Shown one piece after another: positions 1 through 8,497 of a stretch of DNA of 45,446 nucleotides. The notes under the pieces are model-generated. The model had not been told where the DNA came from. It saw nothing but the letters and a program-made list of their open reading frames with translations, and searched no databases. Position numbers and translations under genes: made by a program. This DNA is from Myxococcota bacterium (lineage in GTDB: Bacteria; Myxococcota_A; Polyangia; JAAYKL01). The stretch is taken from positions 1 through 45,446 of the forward strand of contig JANQET010000005.1 of assembly GCA_028278265.1 (NCBI GenBank). Reading direction: 5' to 3'. The first letter of the stretch is position 1. Every line of letters starts with the position of its first letter.

Positions 1-2145
1 AAGGGCGGCGCGCTGGGAAGAGAATCGGCCAAGGCGCTGGCCAAGATCGGCGGCAACGAGGCGACTACGGGGACGGATGCGATCCATTCCCAGATGAACC
101 TGGCCGAGGGACTGGCCAAGGCCGAATACGCTTGGGCTCTGTGTACCCTGGGGGACACGCGCGGATTCCCGGTGCTGCTGGAATCGGTGGCCAGCCGGAT
201 CATCACCGCCAAGAGCCTGCCCGAGTTCGATCCCGATCTGATCATGCGTCTGGGCAGCACCGACAAGTTGATCGAGTTCTCCAAACACCAGGATCCCATG
301 TTGCAGATGTACGCTGCCACCGAGCTTGGGTTCCGTCGGGACTCGGACACGGTGCCCGCCCTGTTGGAGCTGGTCAAATCCAAGAATCTCGACGTGGCGG
401 AGTCTGCGGCGATCTCCCTGGGACGAACCGCCGACAAGCGCGCCGGTCCCGCCCTGCTGGAGACCATGCGGACCAAGCCGGCGCTAAAGGATTCCATCCT
501 CGGCGCGATCACCCAATCGGTCGGTTCTCCCGGTCTCGAGGTGATTTACCGCAACGTCAAAGATCCCGCCTTCAAGTACAAAATCATCGGCAAGCTCAAA
601 AAGCTCAACGATCCCCGTTCGGCTGATCTGTTGCTTGAGATCGCCAATGAAGAGGTGCCCAGCTACACGTCGCCGAACAAACCGGAAACGGAGATGACCG
701 AGGCCGAGAAAAAAGCGGCGCGCAAACGCCGCGAAGCCGACGAAATCCGCAACCAGGCGATCTGGACGTTGGAAAATCTGGGAGACCATCGCATTGCGGA
801 AATGATGTTCGAAAAGACCAAGTGGGAACGCATCTCCGAGGAGCTGATCCCCGACGCAGCGATCCGCTACCGGCAGGACGACATGTCCCGCAAAATCGCC
901 AACGGCGTGGTCACCTGGCTGGGTAAGATCCGCCCCGAAGGCTCGTCCGACTACCTGATGAAAATTTACGAGGTGAACAAACCCTATTCCAACACGCCCG
1001 AATGCGCCCAGCGGGTCACGGTGGATATCGGACCGCTGATGGAAGCGATGGGCCGGTCCGGTGATCCGCGATTCTGTTCGGTCATCACACCGTTCCTCGA
1101 GAAAGACGAAGGTTTCTTCTTCCAAGCGGCCTCCCAGGCGATTGCCCGGCTCAAGTGCAAGGGGGCGCTCAAAGATTTCGTCAAACGGATGAAGATGACC
1201 AAGGAAGAGCGCAAAGAGGAGCGCTTCGCCCAGCTGCTGGAAAGCCGGGATTGGCAGATGGAAGATCGGCTGCAGGAACGCCGCAATTCGATCATGGCGG
1301 TCAAATATCTCGAGGATCCCGGCGCGAGCAAGGCGTTAATGGAAATCCTGGAGGATCCCAAGGACGACCAGGAGCTGCGCAAGGAAGCGGCCGCTTCACT
1401 GGCCTACTGCGCCGACGAAAAGACGATGGATGAAATCGTCACCAAGCTCAAAGACACCTCGATCGACATCATCGTCCGCGCAGCCCTCATTCAGGGGCTG
1501 TGGCACAACCCCTCGCCGAGTGCGGTCGAAGCGATGATGCAGATCCTCGAAGGGCAGGGGGATTTCGAGCTGGTCAAACCGGCGGCTATCGCCGTGGGCG
1601 AGTCCGCGGATCCGGCCAACCACGATCGCTTGAACAAGCTGCTCGACCACTCCGACGAGCATCGGCGCCGCGCCGCGGTGTTGGCCATCCTACTCGGCGG
1701 CAACATGACCCGCATCAATCGCGTGCTCGAACTGTTGAAGGGTCAGGAGAACAGTCTGCTGATTCGCAAGTGGTACGAGGAGCACCCGGTCTTCTTGACC
1801 AAGAAGATGTTCGACACCAAGACGATTTTCGTGCGTCTGACCAATGCCAAATTGCTGGCCGACAAAACCGAAAACACGGGCAACGACGTGTTGTGGCCCT
1901 GGAAACACCTGATGCAGCGACTGAAGAACGGTTGGGACGAAGCCCCCGGTGGCCTGACCAAGCTGGAAATTCGCCACCTGATGAGCGACGCGGTCCGCTC
2001 GGATCCCAAGTACGGCAACCTGGCCGCCGAAATGCTCGGTAGCTTGTCCGAACGGGGACGTCTGCTCGCCCTGCAGGCTGAAAAAGGACCCCAGTCGACC
2101 ATCGCCCGGGACACCCTGCGCAAGCTCAACACCAAGTCTCTCTAA
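1..2145 (+). CDS. HEAT-repeat protein, 5' end outside the window
   Basis: The reading frame is open from base 1 to the TAA at 2145, so the first ATG inside the window (94) is probably internal and the true start lies upstream. The visible protein of about 714 residues is built of helical pairs of about 30 residues. Lines such as 'DPMLQMYAATELGFRRD' and 'SIDIIVRAALIQGLWHN' are typical of HEAT/PBS-lyase-type repeats that make curved protein-binding scaffolds. A charged stretch near residues 225-250 interrupts the repeats. No catalytic motif is visible. It is followed after 15 bases by a glycosyltransferase gene on the same strand, so the two may be co-transcribed. The repeat class is fairly sure; the partner and function cannot be told. 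Confidence 0.8.
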   Translation, partial: KGGALGRESAKALAKIGGNEATTGTDAIHSQMNLAEGLAKAEYAWALCTLGDTRGFPVLLESVASRIITAKSLPEFDPDLIMRLGSTDKLIEFSKHQDPMLQMYAATELGFRRDSDTVPALLELVKSKNLDVAESAAISLGRTADKRAGPALLETMRTKPALKDSILGAITQSVGSPGLEVIYRNVKDPAFKYKIIGKLKKLNDPRSADLLLEIANEEVPSYTSPNKPETEMTEAEKKAARKRREADEIRNQAIWTLENLGDHRIAEMMFEKTKWERISEELIPDAAIRYRQDDMSRKIANGVVTWLGKIRPEGSSDYLMKIYEVNKPYSNTPECAQRVTVDIGPLMEAMGRSGDPRFCSVITPFLEKDEGFFFQAASQAIARLKCKGALKDFVKRMKMTKEERKEERFAQLLESRDWQMEDRLQERRNSIMAVKYLEDPGASKALMEILEDPKDDQELRKEAAASLAYCADEKTMDEIVTKLKDTSIDIIVRAALIQGLWHNPSPSAVEAMMQILEGQGDFELVKPAAIAVGESADPANHDRLNKLLDHSDEHRRRAAVLAILLGGNMTRINRVLELLKGQENSLLIRKWYEEHPVFLTKKMFDTKTIFVRLTNAKLLADKTENTGNDVLWPWKHLMQRLKNGWDEAPGGLTKLEIRHLMSDAVRSDPKYGNLAAEMLGSLSERGRLLALQAEKGPQSTIARDTLRKLNTKSL

Positions 2146-2160
2146 CCGTTCACCCAAAAA

Positions 2161-3657
2161 ATGACCGCCTTTACCCGCTCACCGGTGACTCGATTCATCG
2201 GTTTGCTGGGACTCGAAGCCCTGTTGTTGGTGGGACTGCTGGTCACCGCGCATTGGAACGCATTCTCCGCGAAGCAGATGGTCGCGTGGGCGATCGGGGC
2301 GCATCTCCCCTATTTTCTCCTCCTGCTGGCATTGCGACGAACCCAGCACCTCTTCCTCTCCGTCGCGGTGATCATCGGCGCTTCGTTGGCCCTGCGGCTG
2401 ATCTGCGTCGCCGCACCACCGAGGCTGAGCGACGATCTCTACCGCTACAGCTGGGACGGCCGGGTGCTGTTGAACGGACACAACCCCTACCGCCACGCGC
2501 CCGACGCGGAGGAGCTGGCCCCTTTGCGGGATGCGGCATGGCGCCAGATCAACCACCCCACCCTCCGCACCATCTATCCGCCCATCTGTCAGGTCACCTT
2601 CGCGGCGATTGCGGCGGCGACGCCCCGACCGTTCGGTTTCAAACTGGTCAGTGCCCTGTTCGATACCGCCGTGGTGTGGCTGGTGATCCTCCTCGCCGCC
2701 GCCTACATTGAGAAGAAAGGGTCGAGCCCGGCTGCCCCGGACCCCACCGCCCTGTTGGCAGGGGCGGCGTACGGACTCAACCCCCTGATGTGCATCGAGT
2801 CGGGGATGTCCGGTCACATCGACCCGTTGGCCCTGCTCCTGACCCTCGGGGCCTTGCTCTGGCTGATGCGGGGAAACACCCTCCGGGCCGGTCTGTTGCT
2901 CGGCGTGGCCGTCAGCACCAAGCTGATTCCCCTACTCCTGCTGCCGGTGTTCGCGCGACGGGACCGGCGTGCCTGGGTTGTCGTCCCGCTTGTCGCCGCG
3001 GCCCTCTATCTGCCGTTTATCGGCGCGGGTCAGGCCCTGTTCGAATCCCTAGACGTGTTCGCCCGGCGCTGGGAAGGCAACGCGGGATTGTTCGCAGTGA
3101 TCAAATCCGGCTTTCAATGGGTCATCGGATGGGCGTCGGGAGCGTCAGCGGCCAACGATATGGTTCACCTGCCGATTCTCGACGGGCTCGCCGGCGCCCT
3201 GCAGGGATCATTTTTCTCCCTGCACAAAGAGGGGGGATTCGATCCCGCCGCACCGGGTAAATTCGCGCTCAACGACCTCTCCCTGGCCTGCACCAAGCTC
3301 CTGTTCGCGCTGATCGGCATCGGGGTGATCGGCTGGGTCACTATCCGGCGGTACGATCCCTTGCGCGCTGCGGCCTGGATCTTCGGCACCCTGATCCTGA
3401 CCACGCCGGTGCTCCATCCCTGGTACATCGCCTGGATCCTGCCATTCGCCATCCTTCGCCGGCACTGGCCCTGGTTGATTCTCGCCGCCACCCTCCCCCT
3501 GGCCTACCTTCCCCTCGAGCAGTGGTGGGCGGCGCAGATCTGGCAGGCACAGGCCTGGATTCCCTTAGTGGAGTACGGTCTCTTCGCCGCGGCGACGGCT
3601 GTCTATCTCTATTCGAAACGCAACGCTTCAACTTCATCGCAACCAAATATATCTTGA
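2161..3657 (+). CDS. GT87/DUF2029-type membrane glycosyltransferase
   Basis: A 498-residue polytopic membrane protein with roughly ten hydrophobic segments. An early extracytoplasmic loop (about residues 85-110) carries 'RLSDDLYRYSWDGRVLLNG' and then 'NPYRHAP'. This acidic-pair loop followed by NPY is typical of GT-C fold polyprenyl-phosphate-dependent mannosyl- or hexosyltransferases of the GT87/DUF2029 group, where an Asp acts as the catalytic base. Such enzymes transfer a sugar from a lipid-linked donor on the outer face of the inner membrane to a glycolipid or cell-wall acceptor. The donor and acceptor cannot be deduced here. It starts 15 bases after the HEAT-repeat gene and ends before an AT-rich gap of about 210 bases. 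Confidence 0.75.
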   Translation: MTAFTRSPVTRFIGLLGLEALLLVGLLVTAHWNAFSAKQMVAWAIGAHLPYFLLLLALRRTQHLFLSVAVIIGASLALRLICVAAPPRLSDDLYRYSWDGRVLLNGHNPYRHAPDAEELAPLRDAAWRQINHPTLRTIYPPICQVTFAAIAAATPRPFGFKLVSALFDTAVVWLVILLAAAYIEKKGSSPAAPDPTALLAGAAYGLNPLMCIESGMSGHIDPLALLLTLGALLWLMRGNTLRAGLLLGVAVSTKLIPLLLLPVFARRDRRAWVVVPLVAAALYLPFIGAGQALFESLDVFARRWEGNAGLFAVIKSGFQWVIGWASGASAANDMVHLPILDGLAGALQGSFFSLHKEGGFDPAAPGKFALNDLSLACTKLLFALIGIGVIGWVTIRRYDPLRAAAWIFGTLILTTPVLHPWYIAWILPFAILRRHWPWLILAATLPLAYLPLEQWWAAQIWQAQAWIPLVEYGLFAAATAVYLYSKRNASTSSQPNIS

Positions 3658-3786
3658 CCACCCGGAAACTGGACAACCACTGGGGATCGCCTATCTGAGA
3701 TTCCATTGACCAGGTGCACCGATTCTACAACGCCCCATAATTTGGCATTTATTCGACACTTATGCAAATTCATCGAATTATATATG

Positions 3787-3814
3787 TTGATGTTATATTC
3801 ATATAGAATATAAT
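3787..3814 (+). promoter_or_regulatory. Sigma70-type promoter of the lrp-metY-thrC-apgM operon
   Basis: TTGATG (3787-3792) and a perfect TATAAT (3809-3814) are separated by 16 bases in an otherwise unusually AT-rich stretch. Transcription would begin near 3821, about 50 bases before the regulator's ATG. Read directly from the sequence; activity is inferred. Confidence 0.7.
3793..3813. promoter_or_regulatory. Candidate Lrp/AsnC operator (perfect inverted repeat)
   Basis: TTATATTC (3793-3800) and GAATATAA (3806-3813) are perfect inverted copies separated by ATATA. The repeat fills the promoter spacer and overlaps the -10 box of the adjacent Lrp-family gene. A bound regulator would block RNA polymerase, which fits the autorepression usual in this family. 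AT-rich dyads of this size are typical Lrp/AsnC sites. Binding itself is inferred. Confidence 0.6.
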
Positions 3815-3870
3815 TAATAAATACCGGTTGTTTGGTTGCCGAACATCCGGAAGCGGAAAGGACGCCAACC

Positions 3871-4344
3871 ATGGACCCCATCGATCAAAAAATTGTCGCC
3901 GCGCTGCAGAAACGCGGTCGAATGACCAACGTCGAACTGGCGCGTCTCGCCGACTTGGCCCCGTCCTCGATGCTCGAACGGGTTCGCCGCCTCGAGGAGC
4001 GGGGGGTGATCAAGGGCTACCACGCCTCGATTGACCCCAAGGCGATTGGCTACGAAGTGCGCGCCGTGGTGATGATCAATCTCGACCTGCACCGGGCCGA
4101 GGCGATCGACGACTTCGAAGATCGGATTCGCGCCATTCCCGAAGTAACCGGGTGCTTTCACCTCACCGGCCGCTACGACTACCTGGTCCATGTGGTGGCA
4201 CGGGATATCGAGCATCTCGGCGAGCTGATCAAACACACCCTGGGCAAGGTCGGCGGCGTGGAGAAACAAGAAACCTTCATCACCCTGTCGACCATCAAAG
4301 AGGACAGCGGCTACTCTGTCGAGAGCCTGCTCGAAGAGGAATAG
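3871..4344 (+). CDS. Lrp/AsnC-family transcriptional regulator
   Basis: A 157-residue protein with the full Lrp/AsnC layout. An N-terminal helix-turn-helix ('MDPIDQKIVAALQKRGRMTN', then 'LARLADLAPSSMLERVRRLE') is joined to a C-terminal RAM/ligand-binding domain ('ITGRYDYLVHVV'-like segment near residue 105). I chose the ATG at 3871 because GGAAAGG lies nine bases upstream; the frame remains open to a TTG at 3832 but that start lacks a ribosome site. The next gene, a Cys/Met PLP enzyme, follows after 10 bases. The regulator therefore probably controls the methionine/threonine branch in response to an amino acid, and its own promoter carries a perfect dyad. Ligand identity is unknown. Confidence 0.9.
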   Translation: MDPIDQKIVAALQKRGRMTNVELARLADLAPSSMLERVRRLEERGVIKGYHASIDPKAIGYEVRAVVMINLDLHRAEAIDDFEDRIRAIPEVTGCFHLTGRYDYLVHVVARDIEHLGELIKHTLGKVGGVEKQETFITLSTIKEDSGYSVESLLEEE

Positions 4345-4354
4345 AGGTAAACAG

Positions 4355-5842
4355 ATGTCCAATACGACCGGCGTAAACAACTACATCGAGGCGGCCCGGA
4401 AAGCCGAGGCCAAACGGCTGTCCCAATTTAAGGCAATGAAACAGTGCCGCTTCGACACCATTGCCGTTCACGGCATGTACTCGATGAGCGAGGCCCTCGA
4501 CTTCAATCAAGGGGCGATCATCGAACCCTTGTACATGTGTACGGCCCAGGGGTACCGCGACGCGGACGAAATGGAAGCCGCGCTCTCCTACCAAATCCCC
4601 ACCTGGTGTTACTCCCGCATCGCTAATCCGTCCCTCTACTATTTCGAAAACACCCTCGCCTTGCTGGAGGGGTACGGCTACGACGGAGAGACCTCCTGCC
4701 TGGCCACTTCGTCAGGGATGGCGGCCATTCAGAGTGCCACGGATCCGTTTTTGACCATCGATCCCGAGCATCCGGGCCAGCCGATCAATTTCGTCTCCAC
4801 CTGCCAGGTCTACGGGGGGACGTTTCAGCAGTTCTCCCTGCGCAAGAGTGACAAGGCCAACGTGGAGTGTCGCTGGATCCTGGACTCGACCAATCTGGAC
4901 GAATGGGCGGCGAAGATCGATAAAAACACCCGGTTCGTCTACGGGGAGCTGCCCTCCAATCCGGGACAGTCGTTCTTTGATTTGGATGCGGTGATCGAGC
5001 TGGCACATTCCCGCGGGGTACCGGTGATTATCGACAACACCGTCGGCACTCCCGCCCTGCTCCGACCCATCGCCCGGGGGGCGGACATCGTGATCCAATC
5101 GGTGACCAAGACCCTCGCCTCGTCGGGTTTCGGCATCGCCGGGGCGGTGATCTCCCGCAAGAACATCACCTCCCGGGTCGGTCCGGACGAGCTCAAGGCG
5201 GATTTCGCCACCTATCTCAAGGGGTTGCCCAACCGGGACAACGGCCCCAACCTCTCGCCGATGAATGCGATGCTTTCCCTCGCCGACATGCGCACCCTGC
5301 GGGCCAAGGTCGATCTGTTCAGCCGCAACACCCTTCACGTGGCCCAGTATCTTGAGGAAAACCCCTACGTGGAACGGGTGGACTACCTCGGTCTGACCGA
5401 CCATCCGTTGCACGAATTGGCCCGCCGCTACCTCTTCCTGGTAGACGCTGAGCAGGATCCACAGTACAAGACGCCGGTAAACCGGTACGGGCACCTAATG
5501 TCGTTTCGGGTCAAAGGCGGGGCGCCCGCTGCGCGAAAAATGTTCGACGGGCTCAACCGGATCTGGCGGGCCACCGACTTGGGTCGGGTTAAATCAGTGG
5601 CCACGATTCCGGCCATTTCTACCCACTCCCAACAGGGGGACGAGGGCCGGGAGATGGCGGATATTCCCCCCAACCTGATCCGCTTGTGCGTCGGCGGCGA
5701 GCACCCCGATGATGTCATCGCCGATCTCGAGCAGGCCCTGGCGGTCATTGACGGCACCACTCGCAAACAGGTCCCTGCCGAGTACTCGGTGGGGGGTGCA
5801 TCAAACCCGTTGTTAAAAGACGGCGGGGATTTTAAAAGATAA
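4355..5842 (+). CDS. Cys/Met-metabolism PLP enzyme (homoserine sulfhydrylase or cystathionine gamma-synthase type)
   Basis: A 495-residue fold-type I PLP enzyme of the Cys_Met_Meta_PP family. The hallmark segment 'IQSVTKTLASSGFGIAGAVI' carries the PLP lysine at residue 252. 'SSGMAAIQS' near residue 128 is the phosphate-binding segment, and the active-site Asp is in 'VIIDNTVGTP'. Family members of about 400-430 residues join an activated homoserine ester to sulfide or cysteine; this one is some 65 residues longer, mainly at the N-terminus and by a C-terminal tail. Its neighbours, threonine synthase and a putative homoserine kinase, consume homoserine, so O-acetyl- or O-succinylhomoserine sulfhydrylase is the best guess. 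The acyl donor and sulfur source cannot be told. GAGG lies upstream of the ATG. Confidence 0.85.
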   Translation: MSNTTGVNNYIEAARKAEAKRLSQFKAMKQCRFDTIAVHGMYSMSEALDFNQGAIIEPLYMCTAQGYRDADEMEAALSYQIPTWCYSRIANPSLYYFENTLALLEGYGYDGETSCLATSSGMAAIQSATDPFLTIDPEHPGQPINFVSTCQVYGGTFQQFSLRKSDKANVECRWILDSTNLDEWAAKIDKNTRFVYGELPSNPGQSFFDLDAVIELAHSRGVPVIIDNTVGTPALLRPIARGADIVIQSVTKTLASSGFGIAGAVISRKNITSRVGPDELKADFATYLKGLPNRDNGPNLSPMNAMLSLADMRTLRAKVDLFSRNTLHVAQYLEENPYVERVDYLGLTDHPLHELARRYLFLVDAEQDPQYKTPVNRYGHLMSFRVKGGAPAARKMFDGLNRIWRATDLGRVKSVATIPAISTHSQQGDEGREMADIPPNLIRLCVGGEHPDDVIADLEQALAVIDGTTRKQVPAEYSVGGASNPLLKDGGDFKR

Positions 5843-5847
5843 TTGAG

Positions 5848-7209
5848 ATGACACTTTACTACTCCACAAACCACAAAGTCGATCCAGTGGGATTGGCCGA
5901 CGCGCTGTTGCAGGGACAGGCCGGCGATCGGGGCCTGTTCATGCCTCAAACCATTCCCCCGTTTGCCGCCGATTTTTTGAGGCGGGCCCGGAAACTGTCC
6001 TATCCCGAGCTGGCGACACAGATTCTCGAACCCTACACCACCGGGGTTTTCACCCCGGACGCCTTGGCCGAGCTGTGCCACGACGCCTACAATTTCGACG
6101 TGCCCTTGGAGCGCGTCGATGCCACCCGGCATGTGCTGCGGCTCGATCAGGGGCCGACCGCTTCGTTCAAGGATTTTGCCGCGCGGTTCATGGGGCGGGC
6201 GATTGGCCAACTGGTGCGGGAACGGGGCCAGGAGCTGCTGATCCTCACCGCCACCTCAGGTGATACCGGTTCAGCCGTGGCCAATGCCTTCCTGAACGTC
6301 GCCGGCATTCGCGCGCTGGTGTTGTTTCCCCTCGAAGAGGTCTCCACGCGACAGCGCAAGCAGATGACCACCCTGGGGGACAATGTGACCAGCCTGGCGT
6401 TGCCGGGCAAATTCGACGACTGCCAAGCATTGGTCAAACAGGCTTTTGCCGACCCGGAGCTCAACCAGCTCAACCTCTCGTCGGCCAATTCGATCAACAT
6501 CGGTCGCCTGCTGCCCCAGTCGGTCTACTACGTCTACGCCGCCTCGCGGTTGGTAGACCTGGGTGGGGGTGAACCGGTGATCTTCTCCATCCCGTCGGGC
6601 AATTTCGGCGACATGATGGGGGGAATGCTGGCCCGCTTCTCCGGGCTCAACGTGCGAAAGTCGGTCATCGCCACCAACGCCAACGACGAAGTTCCCCGCT
6701 TCGTGGCCACCGGCGGCTACCGCAAAATCCAACCGTCGAAAGTGTGCATCTCCAACGCGATGAACGTGGGCCATCCCTCCAATCTGGCGCGACTGGTCGA
6801 CCTGTACGGGGGGCAAATGGATGAGACCGGTGAGCTGAAAAAGCCCCTCGATATGGAAAAGCTCAGGAACGATCTCTTTGCCGTGAGCATTGACGATGAC
6901 CGAACCCGCCAGACGATACGCGAGGCCTATCGCGATCATCAACTGATCCTCGAACCCCACGGAGCGGTCGGCTGGGCCGGGCTGGAACAGTACCTCGCCG
7001 ATCATCCACAGGACCGAAACACCACGGCGATATCCCTGGAGACCGCCCACCCGGCCAAGTTCCCCGATGAAGTAAGGGCGCTCACCGGTGTCGAGCCGGA
7101 GGTCCCCCCGAGCCTACGAGGGATTGAAGAGATGCCCGAGCACTACGAGGAACTCGAGGTCGACTACCCAGCATTCAAACAGTACCTGCTCAAGGAGTAC
7201 GTCCGATGA
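5848..7209 (+). CDS. thrC: Threonine synthase
   Basis: A 453-residue enzyme that converts O-phosphohomoserine to threonine, using PLP. It is of the longer type with an extended N-terminal domain ('YYSTNHKVDPVGLADALLQG', then 'RGLFMP'). The PLP lysine is K108 in 'GPTASFKDFAARFM', and 'TSGDTGSAVANAF' is the phosphate/substrate loop. The C-terminal 'TAHPAKFPDEV' is typical of this subgroup. It starts five bases after the sulfhydrylase-like gene and overlaps the following ApgM-like gene by four bases (ATGA), so the two are translationally coupled. That coupling links it to the supply of its substrate. Confidence 0.95.
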   Translation: MTLYYSTNHKVDPVGLADALLQGQAGDRGLFMPQTIPPFAADFLRRARKLSYPELATQILEPYTTGVFTPDALAELCHDAYNFDVPLERVDATRHVLRLDQGPTASFKDFAARFMGRAIGQLVRERGQELLILTATSGDTGSAVANAFLNVAGIRALVLFPLEEVSTRQRKQMTTLGDNVTSLALPGKFDDCQALVKQAFADPELNQLNLSSANSINIGRLLPQSVYYVYAASRLVDLGGGEPVIFSIPSGNFGDMMGGMLARFSGLNVRKSVIATNANDEVPRFVATGGYRKIQPSKVCISNAMNVGHPSNLARLVDLYGGQMDETGELKKPLDMEKLRNDLFAVSIDDDRTRQTIREAYRDHQLILEPHGAVGWAGLEQYLADHPQDRNTTAISLETAHPAKFPDEVRALTGVEPEVPPSLRGIEEMPEHYEELEVDYPAFKQYLLKEYVR

Positions 7210-8432
7210 AATCGGTGATCATCATCGGCGACGGCATGTCCGATCATCCGGTCGCCCAATTGGCGGGCAAGACGCCCCTCATGGTGGCCCAGAAACCGAA
7301 CATCGATCGCCTCGCCGCCCAGGGGCGCATGGGACTGTTCACCACCATCCCCACCGGACAGCCCCACGGATCGGCCGTGGCCAATCTCTCTGTACTGGGC
7401 TACGACCCTGTGGACACCTTTCGCGGGCGCGCGGTGCTCGAAGCGGCCAGCATGGGCATTTCGCTGGCCCCCGACGATGTGGCAATTCGCTGCAACCTGA
7501 TCAATGTGGCGCAGGGCCGCATCGTGAACCACTCTGCCGGGCATATTTCCTCCGAAGAGGGGGCCGAGTTGATCAATGCCCTCGACCGGGCGCTGGGCTC
7601 GAAAACCGGCGACCAACCAGTGGCGTTCTATCCCGGTGTGGGATACCGGCATCTGATTGTCCTGCCCGGGGGGTGGGCCTCGCCCGAGGTGGCGTGCGCT
7701 CCGCCCCATGATCACGTTGGCGAAGCGGTAGCGGATCTCCTACCCCGGGCCAAATCAACCGCCGGCGAATCGACCGCCCGGTTTCTCGTCGACCTGTGCA
7801 AACAAGCGCAGGCCCTGCTGGCGGATCACCCGGTGAATGAGCGACGGCGTGAGGCCGGCAAGGACATCGCTTCGGCCATTTGGCCCTGGTCCCCGGGGAG
7901 ACCACCGGTGATGCAAACCCTGCAGGAGCGGTTCAACGTGCAGGGGGCGGTCATCTCGGCGGTCGACCTGGTGATGGGTTTGGGCCAATACGCCGGCATG
8001 GACCTGATTCGCGTCCCCGGGGCGACCGGGCTGTGGGACACCAACTACGAAGGCAAGGCCCAGGCCTGTCTCGATGCCCTCAAGACCCAGGATCTGGTCT
8101 ACGTTCATGTGGAAGCCACCGACGAAGCGGGGCATGCGCGGGACCTGCCGCTGAAGATCAAGTGCATCGAACAGCTGGATCAACGGCTGGTCAAACCGAT
8201 TATGAGCGGCTTGGCTCAGCGGGGAATCGAGGCCACCGTTGCCATTCTCCCGGACCACCCTACGCCGGTGGAGACCGGATCCCACGCCGATGATCCGGTT
8301 CCGGTCGCCATCTGCCGACCGGGTGTCAAAGCGGACACCACCGCGCGGTTCGACGAGGAACAGGCCAAGCACGGATCCCTGGGCCATCTCGAGGGGGATG
8401 GGTTCATCAAGGCGGTGCTCACCGACAATTAA
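7206..8432 (+). CDS. ApgM-like phosphotransferase, probable homoserine kinase
   Basis: A 408-residue member of the archaeal-type cofactor-independent phosphoglycerate mutase group (alkaline phosphatase superfamily). Metal-site motifs are visible: 'IIGDGMSDHP' at the N-terminus, a Ser-containing 'TGQPHGSAVANLSVLGYDP' near residues 51-69, and 'LPDHPTPVETGSHADDPVPV' near the C-terminus. A ThrB-like branch of this group, proposed as homoserine kinase (TIGR02535, from memory), occurs beside thrC in organisms lacking GHMP-type ThrB. Here it overlaps thrC by four bases and no other homoserine kinase is in the operon. Homoserine kinase activity is therefore the favoured call; phosphoglycerate mutase is the alternative. 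Confidence 0.75.
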   Translation: MKSVIIIGDGMSDHPVAQLAGKTPLMVAQKPNIDRLAAQGRMGLFTTIPTGQPHGSAVANLSVLGYDPVDTFRGRAVLEAASMGISLAPDDVAIRCNLINVAQGRIVNHSAGHISSEEGAELINALDRALGSKTGDQPVAFYPGVGYRHLIVLPGGWASPEVACAPPHDHVGEAVADLLPRAKSTAGESTARFLVDLCKQAQALLADHPVNERRREAGKDIASAIWPWSPGRPPVMQTLQERFNVQGAVISAVDLVMGLGQYAGMDLIRVPGATGLWDTNYEGKAQACLDALKTQDLVYVHVEATDEAGHARDLPLKIKCIEQLDQRLVKPIMSGLAQRGIEATVAILPDHPTPVETGSHADDPVPVAICRPGVKADTTARFDEEQAKHGSLGHLEGDGFIKAVLTDN

Positions 8433-8497
8433 CCGCTTGCCCACCTTCCCCCCACCGGCGGTATAAATAATGTCACTGTAAAAGAGAGACAAAACCG

